The notes: generated by a model not told the origin, from the sequence alone. Numbered from the stretch's first letter, positions 1-8,199 are shown. The stretch is DNA of 26,049 nt from Blastococcus sp. (GCA_025963345.1 JAOPUS010000334.1:1-26049); one strand, 5' to 3'. Program-made: numbers and translations.

Positions 1-2
1 TG

Positions 3-407
3 GACCCGTGGGTCGCGGCGGTGCTGGCGTCGTTGCTGGTCACCTGGGTGACGTTCGTGCCCAGCTTCCTGTTCGTCCTGCTGGGCGCGCCGTACATGGA
101 GAGGCTGCGCGGCAACCGCTCGCTGTCTGCGGCCCTGACGGGCATCACGGCCGCGGTTGTGGGCGTCATCGCGAACCTGGGCGTGTACTTCGCCGTCCAC
201 ACGCTGTTCTCCGAGACCCGAACCGTGGACTGGTCGCTCTTCACGCTGGTTTTGCCCGATCCGGCGACGCCGAGGTGGGTTGTCCTGGGCATCGCCGTCG
301 TCGCCGCCGTCCTGATCTTCCCGCTGAAGTGGTCGGTCCTGTGCACGCTCGGCGTGTGCGCCGTGCTCGGCCTGGCGGCCGGGCTCGCCGGTCTGCCCGT
401 CGCCTGA
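3..407 (+). CDS. chrA: Chromate transporter ChrA, C-terminal fragment (start outside window)
   Basis: The reading frame is open from the first bases of the window to a TGA at 405-407, so the gene begins upstream. The visible 134 residues contain a hydrophobic helix, then a short loop reading GAPYMERLRGN, then three more hydrophobic segments. The loop and its position match the conserved cytoplasmic loop near the end of each half of the CHR (chromate ion transporter) family. Known family role: export of chromate across the inner membrane, or sulfate-related anion transport. A GTG at 21 opens a shorter ORF but lies inside a membrane segment and is unlikely to be the start. Only the C-terminal part is seen, so I cannot tell whether the protein has one or two CHR domains. 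It lies 43 bases before the pilus peptidase gene, with no sign of a shared function. Confidence 0.8.
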   Translation, partial: DPWVAAVLASLLVTWVTFVPSFLFVLLGAPYMERLRGNRSLSAALTGITAAVVGVIANLGVYFAVHTLFSETRTVDWSLFTLVLPDPATPRWVVLGIAVVAAVLIFPLKWSVLCTLGVCAVLGLAAGLAGLPVA

Positions 408-450
408 CGCGGACGCCGCTTCCCAGAGAGCTCGGCGCCGCTGTGTCAGG

Positions 451-1134
451 GTGGCGGCCGTGACCGCCGTCGTCCCCTCTGCGCCGGCCGTGACCGCGGT
501 CGTCGCGGCAGTGCTGGGATTCGGGGTCGGTCATCTCCTGAACCGGCTGGCCGGGCGTTTCCCGTGGTCAGGTGACGACGGGCGCGGGCTCGCCGTCCGC
601 ATGCCCGTCGTCGAACTCGGGACGGCGCTGGTCTTCGCGCTCGTAGCCCTGCGGTTCGAGCTGTCCTGGGAGCTTCCCGCGTTCCTGTTCCTGGCCGGCG
701 CCGGTGTGCTCCTCGCGGTCATCGACGTGCGGCACAAACTGCTGCCCGACCGCGTCACGCTGCCCTCGATCGGGATCGGTGCGGTACTGCTCGCCGTAGC
801 CGCGGCCGCGGCGGGGAACGGTGCGCCGCTGCTGCGGGCGGTGCTGGGCGCCGTGGTGCTCTATGTCGTCTTCGTCGCCCTCGTGCTGATCTCGCCCCGC
901 AGCATCGGCATGGGCGACGCCAAACTGGCGGCGCTCCTGGGCCTGTACCTCGGCTGGCTCGGGTGGGAAGTCCTGCTGCTCGGCACGGCCGCCGGCTTCG
1001 TCGTCCAGGCGGTGCTGGCGCTCGTCCTGCTCGCCACCCGGCGGATCGGATTGCGAGGCGAACTGCCGTTCGGGCCCGCGATGCTGATCGGGGCCGCGCT
1101 GGCGATCGGGTGGAGCAACGCCGGACTCGGCTGA
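451..1134 (+). CDS. tadV: Prepilin peptidase (A24 family, TadV/CpaA type)
   Basis: This is a membrane aspartic protease that cleaves the leader from Flp pilin and the TadE/G pseudopilins. The 227-residue protein is almost entirely hydrophobic (about six or seven segments). It carries the two catalytic aspartates of family A24: D92 in AVIDVRHKLLPD and D156 in SIGMGDAKLA. The N-terminal region is short and lacks the cysteine pairs of the methylase domain found in full-length PilD enzymes, as usual for Tad-type peptidases. The start is uncertain: GTG at 451, or in-frame GTG at 460, which has a CAGGGT hexamer ending 7 bases upstream. It precedes the flp gene by 186 bases and is the first gene of the pilus locus, probably transcribed separately from flp. 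Confidence 0.88.
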   Translation: MAAVTAVVPSAPAVTAVVAAVLGFGVGHLLNRLAGRFPWSGDDGRGLAVRMPVVELGTALVFALVALRFELSWELPAFLFLAGAGVLLAVIDVRHKLLPDRVTLPSIGIGAVLLAVAAAAAGNGAPLLRAVLGAVVLYVVFVALVLISPRSIGMGDAKLAALLGLYLGWLGWEVLLLGTAAGFVVQAVLALVLLATRRIGLRGELPFGPAMLIGAALAIGWSNAGLG

Positions 1135-1273
1135 GGCGTCTTCTCAGGCGACTACTCTGCGTAGGACAACAGAACGCAGCGTAATCCCTACGTGTGACTG
1201 CTGTCCGGCGTCCGGGTGAACATCGCTCAAGCCCCCGGCCGTTCCGTCCGACAAGCGCCCCACAGCCGCGAGG

Positions 1274-1291
1274 CCGGGTCGACCGACCCGG
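1274..1291 (+). promoter_or_regulatory. Stem-loop and paired GGTCGACC palindromes in the flp leader
   Basis: A perfect 7-bp stem (CCGGGTC / GACCCGG) with a 4-base loop lies about 30 bases before the flp start. The palindrome GGTCGACC overlaps it at 1277-1284 and occurs again at 1299-1306, exactly 22 bp apart (two helical turns). This could be an mRNA-stabilising leader hairpin, an operator pair, or chance in G+C-rich DNA. No clear promoter hexamers were found between 1135 and 1270. A second pair of arms, CGTAGG (1160-1165) and CCTACG (1187-1192), is also present there. Confidence 0.35.
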
Positions 1292-1320
1292 TCCGGACGG
1301 TCGACCCCCAAGGAGCTCAG

Positions 1321-1515
1321 ATGCTGAACCCCTACGCCACGCTCGTCAGCCTGGTCGCCCTCGCCAAGGACCGCATGCGCGAGGAGAAGGGCGCGACCGC
1401 CGTCGAGTACGGCCTGCTGGTGGGCCTCATCGCCGTCGCGATCATCGTCGCTGTGACCGCCCTCGGTGGCCAGCTGGAGACCCTGTTCACGAGCATCACC
1501 AACGCCCTGCCGTAA
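1321..1515 (+). CDS. flp: Flp-type major pilin
   Basis: This is the structural subunit of the Tad (tight adherence) pilus. The 64-residue protein has a short charged N-terminus and then the Flp processing motif, with KG followed by ATAVEYG. In known Flp pilins the peptidase cuts after this glycine, leaving the E-Y pair at positions 5 and 6 of the mature pilin. A single hydrophobic helix (LLVGLIAVAIIVAVTAL) follows, then a short tail. ATG at 1321 is chosen because a strong ribosome site, AAGGAG, lies at about 1310-1315. A longer upstream ORF from 1216 has no such site and would add an unrelated extension. A perfect hairpin follows the stop codon, which fits a pilin needed in excess over the assembly proteins downstream. 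Confidence 0.93.
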   Translation: MLNPYATLVSLVALAKDRMREEKGATAVEYGLLVGLIAVAIIVAVTALGGQLETLFTSITNALP

Positions 1516-1544
1516 GGCACCCCTCCATCCATTCGCGGCTGTCC

Positions 1545-1580
1545 GGCGCAGCGGCCCCCGATCCCGGGGGCCGCTGCGCC
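1545..1580 (+). terminator. Strong hairpin after flp (terminator or transcript-stabilising)
   Basis: A perfect 16-bp G+C-rich inverted repeat (1545-1560 and 1565-1580) has a 4-base ATCC loop. No T-run follows, as is common in actinobacteria. It sits 29 bases after the flp stop and 28 bases before tadE. It is likely a partial terminator or 3' mRNA-stabilising element that makes pilin mRNA more abundant than the rest of the operon. Confidence 0.75.
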
Positions 1581-1608
1581 GTTGGCACACGGGAGGCGGT
1601 GATCAGCC

Positions 1609-2001
1609 ATGACGAAGCGACGACTGCGCGACGAACGCGGCGCCACCGCGGTGGAGTTCGCCTTCATCATCCCGCTGCTTCTCGTGCTCGTCCTCGGCAT
1701 CGCCGAGTTCGGGCGGGCCTTCCAGGTGTCCGGCACGCTCTCGGCCGCCGCCCGGGAGGGCGTCCGCGTCATGGCCCTGCAGAACGACCCGGCAGCCGCG
1801 CGGGCCGCCGTGCGCAACGCCGCGACGTCTCTCGACCCGGCCGTGACCAACGCCCAGATCACCATCACCCCGGCCTCCTGCCCGCGCACGGGCAACGCCA
1901 CGGTCCGCCTGACCGTCACCTACCCCCTGCCTTTCCTCACCGACTTCTTCGGGAGCGGCGTCGACCTCACCGGAACGGGAGTCATGCGATGCAACGGCTG
2001 A
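1609..2001 (+). CDS. tadE: TadE-like pseudopilin
   Basis: This is a minor pilin-like membrane protein of the Tad pilus, 130 residues long. The N-terminus reads RDERGATAVEFAFIIPLLLVLVLGIAEFGRAF: a basic leader, a glycine cleavage site, an E-F pair and one long hydrophobic helix. This is the TadE domain signature. The exported part has two cysteines (in ASCPRT and near the end in MRCNG) that could form a disulfide. The ATG at 1609 has a GGGAGG ribosome site about 12 bases upstream, a little far. The 3' end overlaps the next gene by 13 bases, so the two are almost certainly translated together. In known Tad systems the prepilin peptidase also processes TadE. Confidence 0.88.
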   Translation: MTKRRLRDERGATAVEFAFIIPLLLVLVLGIAEFGRAFQVSGTLSAAAREGVRVMALQNDPAAARAAVRNAATSLDPAVTNAQITITPASCPRTGNATVRLTVTYPLPFLTDFFGSGVDLTGTGVMRCNG

Positions 2002-2945
2002 CCGCCCTGTTCCGCGGACGTCTCGCCGACGAGCGCGGTGCCGCTGCGGTGATCTTCGCGCTGCTCCTCGTGCCGGTGCTCGGCTTCGCCGCCATCGCCG
2101 TGGACATCGGCTCGCTGTACGCCGAGCGGGCCCGCCTGCAGGTCGCCGCCGACGCCGCAGCGCTGGCTGTCGCGCAGGACTGCGCCCGCGGCACCTGCGG
2201 CGACATGCAGGCCACCGCGCAGGCTCTCGTGACAGCGAACGCCGGCGGCGCCGATGCGGCGCCACCGGTGCTCACCCACAACCCGACCAGCGTCACCGTC
2301 ACCGGCAGCACGCCGAAGGAGCACTGGTTCGCACCGGTGATCGGTCACGACTCGTCCCTGGTCTCGGCCACGGCGACCGTGGCGTGGGGGGCGCCGGGCG
2401 GAGGGACGGCCGCGCTACCGCTCGTCTTCTCCTGGTGCGAGTGGTCCGCACAGACCGGCGGGGCGCTTCCCTCGACGACGACCGAGCGCACCATCTACCT
2501 GCCCAAGACGTCGGAGACCGGCTGCACGGGCCCGTCGCACAATTTCCTGTCCGGTGGCTTCGGCTGGCTGAACACCGACGGTGCCAGTACCTGCCAGGCG
2601 ACCCATCGGGTGGGCGGCTGGTTCGGCTCGGAGACCGGCAACAACCCGTCGAAGGGCTGCGACCCCGGAGACCTCGACGCGCTGCTCGGCCGCACCGTGC
2701 TGCTGCCGGTCTTCGACCAGACCCGTGGCGGTGGAAGCGGCGGCGAGTACCACGTCTTCGGCTACGTGGCCTTCAAGCTCACCGGCTACTACTTCGCCGG
2801 CCAGTACAAGGGCACCAAGGCCTGCGGCGGCAGTGATCGCTGCATCCGCGGCTACTTCACCCAGTTCGTCGAACCGTCCGATGCCTTTTTCTACGACTCC
2901 ACGGCACCGTCCATGGGTGCGTTCATCTGCCGACTGATCCGATAA
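1989..2945 (+). CDS. tadG: TadG-like pilus protein (Tad_N domain, Cys-rich exported domain)
   Basis: This 318-residue protein starts with the Tad_N (TadE/G-like) segment at about residues 13-60: RGAAAVIFALLLVPVLGFAAIAVDIGSLYAERARLQVAADAAALA. It is one membrane helix followed by the characteristic amphipathic stretch. The rest is predicted to lie outside the cell. It has about ten cysteines spread to the very C-terminus (CEW, GCTG, STCQ, GCDPG, ACGG, DRC, FICR), suggesting several disulfides. The ATG at 1989 is preferred: it overlaps the tadE stop, and the long upstream extension of the frame is not Tad-like. The role in Tad systems is poorly known; related proteins are thought to anchor or cap the pilus. 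The size and Cys-rich tail are larger than in a plain TadE. Confidence 0.8.
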   Translation: MQRLTALFRGRLADERGAAAVIFALLLVPVLGFAAIAVDIGSLYAERARLQVAADAAALAVAQDCARGTCGDMQATAQALVTANAGGADAAPPVLTHNPTSVTVTGSTPKEHWFAPVIGHDSSLVSATATVAWGAPGGGTAALPLVFSWCEWSAQTGGALPSTTTERTIYLPKTSETGCTGPSHNFLSGGFGWLNTDGASTCQATHRVGGWFGSETGNNPSKGCDPGDLDALLGRTVLLPVFDQTRGGGSGGEYHVFGYVAFKLTGYYFAGQYKGTKACGGSDRCIRGYFTQFVEPSDAFFYDSTAPSMGAFICRLIR

Positions 2946-2958
2946 GTGGGGCCGAACC

Positions 2959-3708
2959 TTGGCACGTCGACTACTGGCTGCGTTCGCGGCCCTTCTGCTC
3001 CTCGTCGTCGGCACCGCGGTCCTCGTGGCCTACGTGCGCGGCGCGGAGAGCCGCGCCCTGGCCGGCGTCCGTTCCGTCGGCGTCCTGGTGGCTGACGAGC
3101 TGATCCCCGAGGGAACGTCGGCCGACGAGCTCGCCGGCATGGTGCGCACCGAGACCGTGCCCGCGAAGTCCGTCGTCGACGGCCGGGTCACGGACCTCGA
3201 GGAGCTCAGTGGGCGGGTGGCCACCGTCGACCTCCTCCCCGGGGAGCAGTTGCTCGTGGGGCGCTTCGCGCGGCCCGAGGATCTCCAGGCGCCGGCCACC
3301 GTCGACGTGCCGCAGGGCCTGCAGGAGATCAGCGTGCTGCTCGAGCCCCAGCGGACCATCGGGGGGCGGCTCGCCGCCGGTGACACCGTGGGCGTCTACC
3401 TGTCGCAGGTCCTTCCGGACGGCACCGGCCAGACTTCCGCGGTTCTCCACCGGGTCCTGGTCACCCAGGTGCAGGGTGCGCCGGCGACGCCCGATCCGAG
3501 CGCCGCCGACGGTACCGAGACGGCTGCCACGGGTGCGCCGGCGGAGAGCCTGATGGTCACGCTGGCGCTCGTTGCGAAGGACGCCGAGACGGTGGTCTTC
3601 GGTGCCGAGCACGGGAGCCTGTGGCTGTCCCTCGAGCCAGAAGGAGCCGACACGGGCGGCACGCGCGTCATCGATCCGGGCACGATCTACGTGGGGGTGC
3701 CGCGATGA
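2959..3708 (+). CDS. cpaB: Flp pilus assembly protein CpaB/RcpC (SAF domain)
   Basis: The protein has 249 residues. One N-terminal membrane helix (about residues 4-25) is followed by an exported SAF-like domain. It contains the family pattern of a first conserved block (VLVADELIPEGTSADEL), the DLLPGEQLL block and the VPQGLQEISVLLEPQRTIGGRLAAGDTVGVYL block. In Gram-negative Tad systems CpaB/RcpC works with the secretin. Here no outer membrane is expected, so it probably acts in the cell wall around the pilus. The start is TTG at 2959, 13 bases after the tadG stop, with a GGGG-rich ribosome site at about 2948-2951. The TGA overlaps the ATG of the next gene. A linker rich in Pro, Ala and Thr lies at about residues 175-195. 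Confidence 0.87.
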   Translation: MARRLLAAFAALLLLVVGTAVLVAYVRGAESRALAGVRSVGVLVADELIPEGTSADELAGMVRTETVPAKSVVDGRVTDLEELSGRVATVDLLPGEQLLVGRFARPEDLQAPATVDVPQGLQEISVLLEPQRTIGGRLAAGDTVGVYLSQVLPDGTGQTSAVLHRVLVTQVQGAPATPDPSAADGTETAATGAPAESLMVTLALVAKDAETVVFGAEHGSLWLSLEPEGADTGGTRVIDPGTIYVGVPR

Positions 3709-4898
3709 GCCGCGTCGTGCTCGCCGCAGCCGATGAAGAGCTCATCCTGCGGGTCAAGCAGGCGGCCGACGGCGACGTCCAGGTCCTGCCGCCCGGCCGT
3801 CTGCCCGGCGACCCGGCCCGCCTGTTCGAGCAGCTGCTGGACGGCGAACTGCCCGACGTGCTGCTCGTCGGCCCGCTCGCGCCGCTGCAGGAGGTGCTCA
3901 CCCTCACGCAGCGGCTCGACGTCCAGTCCCCGGGAATCAGCGTCGTGCTGTTGACCGAGCCGGCCCCGGACACGTGGCAGGCAGCCATGCGCGCCGGCGT
4001 CCGCGACCTGCTGCATCCCCGCAGTGACGTCGCGGAGATCCGTGCGGCGGTGGACCGGGCCGGCACCGTCGCGGAGGGACGACGGCGAGTGCTGCGCCCG
4101 GTCGAGGAGACCGCCCGGTACACCGGCCGGGTCATCACGATCGCCTCGCCCAAGGGTGGGGTGGGCAAGACGACGGTCTCCGCGAACCTGGCGATCGGGC
4201 TGACCGCTGCCGCGCCCCAGTCGACGGTGCTCGTCGACCTCGACGTGCAGTTCGGTGACGTCGCCTCGGCGCTGAGCATGGTGCCGGAGTACACGCTGCC
4301 CGACGTCGTCCGCGGCCCGGCCAGCGAGGACACCATGGTCCTCAAGACGTTCCTCACCCAGCACCCGAGCGGTCTGTACGCCGTCTGCGGGGCGGAGTCC
4401 CCGGCCGCCGGTGACACCGTCCGCGGCGAGGATGTGACCCGGCTGCTGGCGATGCTGGCCCGGGAGTTCCGCTACGTCGTCGTCGACACCGCGCCCGGAC
4501 TGTCGGAGCAGACGCTGGCCGCCCTCGACCGGGCCACCGACGTCATCATGCTGACGAGCATGGACGTGCCGGGCGTCCGCGGGCTGCGCAAGGAGCTCGA
4601 CGTGCTCCGGGAGCTGTGCATGATCCCGGCCGGCCGGCACGTGGTCATGAACTTCGCCGATCCCAAGGGCGGGCTGTCGGTCCGGGACGTCGAGACCACG
4701 ATCGGCGCCGGCGTGGACGTCGTCCTGCCGCGGTCGTCGGCCGTCCCCGGGTCGACCAACCAGGGCGTGCCGCTGCTGGAGAGCGGCAGCCGGCGCGACC
4801 CCATGGTCAAGGAGCTGCGGCGGCTGGTGTCCCGCTTCTCCGCGACCCCGCTCATCCACCAGTCCCGGTACCGGGCCAAGCACCGGGCGGCGTCCTGA
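3705..4898 (+). CDS. cpaE: Tad pilus localisation ATPase CpaE/TadZ
   Basis: This 397-residue protein has an N-terminal receiver-like domain (about residues 1-125) without an obvious phosphoacceptor arrangement, then a MinD/ParA-type P-loop ATPase domain. The deviant Walker A motif is SPKGGVGKTTV (about residues 148-158), followed by the switch region DLDVQFGD (about 178-185) and VVVDTAPG. Known role: TadZ/CpaE places the Tad machine at its site in the cell. The start at 3705 overlaps the cpaB stop (ATGA) and is chosen over an upstream in-frame start at 3621, which lies inside cpaB. The stop overlaps the cpaF start. The position between cpaB and cpaF is the standard Tad order. Confidence 0.9.
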   Translation: MSRVVLAAADEELILRVKQAADGDVQVLPPGRLPGDPARLFEQLLDGELPDVLLVGPLAPLQEVLTLTQRLDVQSPGISVVLLTEPAPDTWQAAMRAGVRDLLHPRSDVAEIRAAVDRAGTVAEGRRRVLRPVEETARYTGRVITIASPKGGVGKTTVSANLAIGLTAAAPQSTVLVDLDVQFGDVASALSMVPEYTLPDVVRGPASEDTMVLKTFLTQHPSGLYAVCGAESPAAGDTVRGEDVTRLLAMLAREFRYVVVDTAPGLSEQTLAALDRATDVIMLTSMDVPGVRGLRKELDVLRELCMIPAGRHVVMNFADPKGGLSVRDVETTIGAGVDVVLPRSSAVPGSTNQGVPLLESGSRRDPMVKELRRLVSRFSATPLIHQSRYRAKHRAAS

Positions 4899-6313
4899 TG
4901 AACCTCACCGACCGGCTGCAGGCAGCGCGCGGCCGCACTGTCGTCCCCGACCCGTCCGATGGCCCGGCGTCGGCGGCCGTGCCCGCGCGCCCGCTGCCGG
5001 CCCCGCCGATGGCGCCCCCGACCGACGCCCTCGCCCGCCTGAAGGACCGTGTGGGCAAGGCCCTGTTCGAGCGCATGGGCAGCCGGATGAACGACCCGAG
5101 CCTCAGCGAGGACCAGCTGCGCACCATCGTGCTCGGCGAGCTCGACGAGGTCGTCGAGGAGGAGAACGTCCCGCTCAGCACCGAGGAGCGGCTGCGGCTC
5201 ACCGCCGAACTGGCCGACGACGTGCTCGGCTACGGCCCGCTGCAGCGGCTGCTCGACGACGACGCCGTCTCCGAGATCATGGTCAACGGTCCGGACAACA
5301 TCTACGTCGAACGGAGCGGCAAGCTCACCCGCACCGGCGTCTGTTTCACCTCCGAGGAGCACCTGCGCCGGGTCATCGACCGCATCGTCTCCCGGGTCGG
5401 ACGCCGCATCGACGAGTCCTCCCCGCTGGTCGACGCGCGGCTGGCCGACGGCTCCCGCGTCAACGCGATCATCCCGCCGCTGGCCTTCAGCGGGTCGACG
5501 CTGACGATCCGGAAGTTCTCGAAGGACCCGTTCACCGTCGACGACCTGATCGCCTTCGGCACCCTCTCGCCGGAGATGGCCGAACTGCTGCGCGCCTGCG
5601 TGGAGGCCCGGCTCAACGTCATCGTCTCCGGGGGCACCGGCACCGGGAAGACGACGCTGCTCAACGTGCTGTCCTCGTTCATCCCGGACGGCGAGCGGAT
5701 CGTGACGATCGAGGACGCCGTCGAGCTGCAGCTGCAGCAGGACCACGTCGTCCGACTGGAGTCCCGGCCCCCCAACATCGAGGGCAAGGGCGCGATCACC
5801 ATCCGCGACCTGGTGCGGAACTCGCTGCGCATGCGGCCCGACCGGATCGTCGTCGGGGAGTGCCGTGGCGGGGAGTCGCTGGACATGCTGCAGGCGATGA
5901 ACACCGGCCACGACGGGTCGCTCTCGACGGTGCACGCCAACTCACCGCGCGACGGCATCGCCCGGCTGGAGACCCTCGTGCTCATGGCGGGCATGGACCT
6001 GCCGCTGCGGGCGATCCGGGAGCAGATCGCCTCGGCCGTCGACGTCGTCGTCCAGTTGACCCGGCTGCGCGACGGCACCCGACGCGTCACGCACGTGACC
6101 GAGGTGCAGGGCATGGAGGGGGAGACCGTCACCCTCCAGGACGCGTTCCTCTTCGACTACTCCGCAGGGGTCGACGCCTCCGGGAAGTTCCTGGGCAAGC
6201 CGGTGCCCACGGGCGTCCGGCCGCGGTTCACCGACCGGTTCGACGAGCTCGGCATCCGGCTCTCGCCCCGCGTCTTCGGTGTCGCCGAGCCCGCCGGCAC
6301 GAGGAGCTGGTGA
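4898..6313 (+). CDS. cpaF: Tad pilus secretion ATPase CpaF/TadA
   Basis: This hexameric type II/IV secretion ATPase powers pilus assembly from the cytoplasm. Of its 471 residues, the first 45 are Pro/Ala-rich and probably disordered. A helical N-terminal domain follows (LGYGPLQRLLDDDAVSEIMVNG, about 110-131), then the ATPase core with Walker A GGTGTGKTT (about 245-253), the Asp box VTIEDAVELQL, Walker B RIVVGECRG (about 316-324) and the His box TGHDGSLSTVHANS. All key residues are present, so an active enzyme is expected. The ATG at 4898 overlaps the cpaE stop (TGATG). The end overlaps the tadB start. Confidence 0.95.
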   Translation: MNLTDRLQAARGRTVVPDPSDGPASAAVPARPLPAPPMAPPTDALARLKDRVGKALFERMGSRMNDPSLSEDQLRTIVLGELDEVVEEENVPLSTEERLRLTAELADDVLGYGPLQRLLDDDAVSEIMVNGPDNIYVERSGKLTRTGVCFTSEEHLRRVIDRIVSRVGRRIDESSPLVDARLADGSRVNAIIPPLAFSGSTLTIRKFSKDPFTVDDLIAFGTLSPEMAELLRACVEARLNVIVSGGTGTGKTTLLNVLSSFIPDGERIVTIEDAVELQLQQDHVVRLESRPPNIEGKGAITIRDLVRNSLRMRPDRIVVGECRGGESLDMLQAMNTGHDGSLSTVHANSPRDGIARLETLVLMAGMDLPLRAIREQIASAVDVVVQLTRLRDGTRRVTHVTEVQGMEGETVTLQDAFLFDYSAGVDASGKFLGKPVPTGVRPRFTDRFDELGIRLSPRVFGVAEPAGTRSW

Positions 6314-7257
6314 TGACGCCGACGATCCTGCTCGTCGGCGGGGTGGCCGCGCTCGCCGCCGGGCTGCTGGTGCTCACCCTCGTCGTCGTTCCGGTCGGGC
6401 CCGCGCGCGTGCCGCTCAGCCGGCTCGACCCGACGGTGGCGCCGGAGGCCTCCGCCCTGGCCGGGGCCGGCGCGGCCGCCGGGGCCGCGGTGGAGAAGGC
6501 CCTCGTCAAGCGCGGGCGGCTGGCTGCCGGCGTGGTCGCCCTCGAGCGTGCCGGGATGACGACGACCCTGCCCGATTTCGTCCTGGCCGTGGGCCTCTGG
6601 ACCGTCGTGGCCGCGGCAGTCGGCGTCCTGGTCGGCGGCCCGCTCGTAGGCCTGCTGATGCTGGGCGTCGTCCCCCTCGGGGCCCGGCTGCTCGTGAAGG
6701 TGAAGGCCGGACGCCGGCAGGCCGCGTTCGCCGACCAGCTCGACGACTCGCTGCAGCTCATGGCCAGCAGCCTGCGGGCCGGGCACAGCCTGCTCCGCGC
6801 GGTCGATGCGGTCTCCCAGGACGCCGTGTCGCCCACCGGGGAGGAGTTCGCCCGGATCGTCAACGAGACGAGGGTCGGCCGGGACCTCAGCGACTCCCTC
6901 GACGAGGTCGCCGAGCGGATGGGCAGTGACGACTTCACCTGGGTCGCCCAGGCGATCGCCATCCACCGTGAGGTCGGCGGCAATCTCGCCGAGGTGCTGG
7001 ACGCCGTCGGCCACACGATCCGCGAGCGCAACCAGATCCGCCGCCAGGTCAAGGCGCTGTCGGCCGAGGGCAAGCTGTCGGCGATCGTCCTGGGTGCCCT
7101 GCCCTTCGCGATCATCGGCTTCATCTCGATGACCAACCCCGGCTACCTCGCCGGGTTCACCGAGAGCGCGGCCGGCTACGGGATGATGGCCGCGATCGTC
7201 GTGCTGATGCTGTTGGGCGGGTTCTGGCTCAAGAAGACCGTGGCGATCACGTTCTGA
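6313..7257 (+). CDS. tadB: Tad pilus inner-membrane platform protein TadB
   Basis: This is a polytopic membrane protein of the GspF/T2SSF superfamily that forms half of the platform turned by the CpaF ATPase. It has 314 residues: one N-terminal helix, two adjacent helices at about 90-130, then a cytoplasmic helical T2SSF domain (FADQLDDSLQLMASSLRAGHSLLRAVDAV, and later IHREVGGNLAEVLDAVGHTIRER) and two C-terminal helices. The ATG at 6313 overlaps the cpaF stop and has GAGGAG at 6301-6306. An in-frame GTG at 6310 is a less likely alternative. The stop overlaps the tadC start, so TadB and TadC are probably made in equal amounts. Confidence 0.9.
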   Translation: MTPTILLVGGVAALAAGLLVLTLVVVPVGPARVPLSRLDPTVAPEASALAGAGAAAGAAVEKALVKRGRLAAGVVALERAGMTTTLPDFVLAVGLWTVVAAAVGVLVGGPLVGLLMLGVVPLGARLLVKVKAGRRQAAFADQLDDSLQLMASSLRAGHSLLRAVDAVSQDAVSPTGEEFARIVNETRVGRDLSDSLDEVAERMGSDDFTWVAQAIAIHREVGGNLAEVLDAVGHTIRERNQIRRQVKALSAEGKLSAIVLGALPFAIIGFISMTNPGYLAGFTESAAGYGMMAAIVVLMLLGGFWLKKTVAITF

Positions 7258-8156
7258 TGACTGCCCTTCCTCTCCCCGTGCTCGTGGCCGCGGCAGCCGT
7301 GGTCTCCGCCGTGCCCCTGGTCGGCTGGGCCGTCTTCGCCCGCCCGCCGGTCCTGGCCGAGCGGGCCCGCGAGAACCTGACCCGGGGCATCGCGCTGCCC
7401 GCCGACCGGACCGCGTCCGGCCGCGCCCGCCCAGGCCTGGGCGCCCGGCTGGTGAACGGGCTGACCCCGAGAGGCACGGTGGCCCGGCTCGACCGGCTCG
7501 CCAGCCGTGCCGGGCGGCCGGTCGACTGGCCGGTGCCGAAGCTGGTTGCCGCCAAGCTGGTGCTCGTCGCCGTCGCGGGCGCGCTGGGCCTGCTCGTGAT
7601 CACCGCGCGGGGCACCACGCTCAACGTCCTGCTCGTCGTCGTGGTGACCGTCGTCGCCTACTTCGTGCCCGAACTGCTGCTCTACAGCCGCGGGCAGGAG
7701 CGCCAGGAGGCCATCAGCCTGGAGCTCGCCGACACCCTCGACCAGATGACCATCGCGGTGGAGGCCGGACTGGGCTTCGAGTCGGCCATGGCCCGCGCCG
7801 GCAAGAACGGCAAGGGGCCGCTCGCCGAGGAACTGGTGCGCACCCTGCAGGACATCGCCGTCGGGCAGCCGCGCCGGGAGGCCTACCTGGCGCTGGCCGA
7901 TCGGACGGGAGTGCCGGACCTGCGCCGCTTCATCGGGGCCGTCGTCCAGGCCGACGCGTACGGCGTCTCCATCGCCGACGTGCTGCGCACCCAGGCCCAG
8001 GAGATGCGGCTCAAGCGCCGTCAGCGCGCGGAGGAAAAGGCCATGCAGATCCCGGTCAAGGTGATCTTTCCCCTGATCCTCTGCATCCTGCCGACGCTGT
8101 TCATCGTGCTGCTCGGCCCGGCCGTCATGGACATGATCGCCGCCTTCAGCGGGTGA
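7257..8156 (+). CDS. tadC: Tad pilus inner-membrane platform protein TadC
   Basis: This is the second platform protein and the partner of TadB. It has 299 residues with an N-terminal helix, a pair of central helices (about 95-140), a cytoplasmic T2SSF domain (ISLELADTLDQMTIAVEAGLGFESAMARAG, then RFIGAVVQADAYGVSIADVLRTQAQEMRLKRRQRAEEKAMQIPVKV) and a C-terminal hydrophobic pair (IFPLILCILPTLFIVLLGPAV). The RAEEKAxxIPVKxxFPL stretch is a strong family hallmark. The ATG at 7257 overlaps the tadB stop. This is the last gene of the pilus locus; the next start is 43 bases on, with a small hairpin between. Confidence 0.92.
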   Translation: MTALPLPVLVAAAAVVSAVPLVGWAVFARPPVLAERARENLTRGIALPADRTASGRARPGLGARLVNGLTPRGTVARLDRLASRAGRPVDWPVPKLVAAKLVLVAVAGALGLLVITARGTTLNVLLVVVVTVVAYFVPELLLYSRGQERQEAISLELADTLDQMTIAVEAGLGFESAMARAGKNGKGPLAEELVRTLQDIAVGQPRREAYLALADRTGVPDLRRFIGAVVQADAYGVSIADVLRTQAQEMRLKRRQRAEEKAMQIPVKVIFPLILCILPTLFIVLLGPAVMDMIAAFSG

Positions 8157-8167
8157 TCCCGGGCGGC

Positions 8168-8182
8168 GGACGGTCGCCGTCC
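8168..8182 (+). terminator. Possible weak terminator after tadC
   Basis: A perfect 6-bp stem (GGACGG / CCGTCC) with a 3-base loop lies 11 bases after the tadC stop. It has no T-run. It is the only terminator-like structure at the end of the Tad operon and is too short to be sure of. Confidence 0.3.
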
Positions 8183-8199
8183 TGAGGTAGGCATGTCGC

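Noticed and set aside
1194..1988. Upstream extension of the tadG frame
   Set aside because: It runs through flp and tadE out of their frames, and is Arg/Pro-rich without Tad features.
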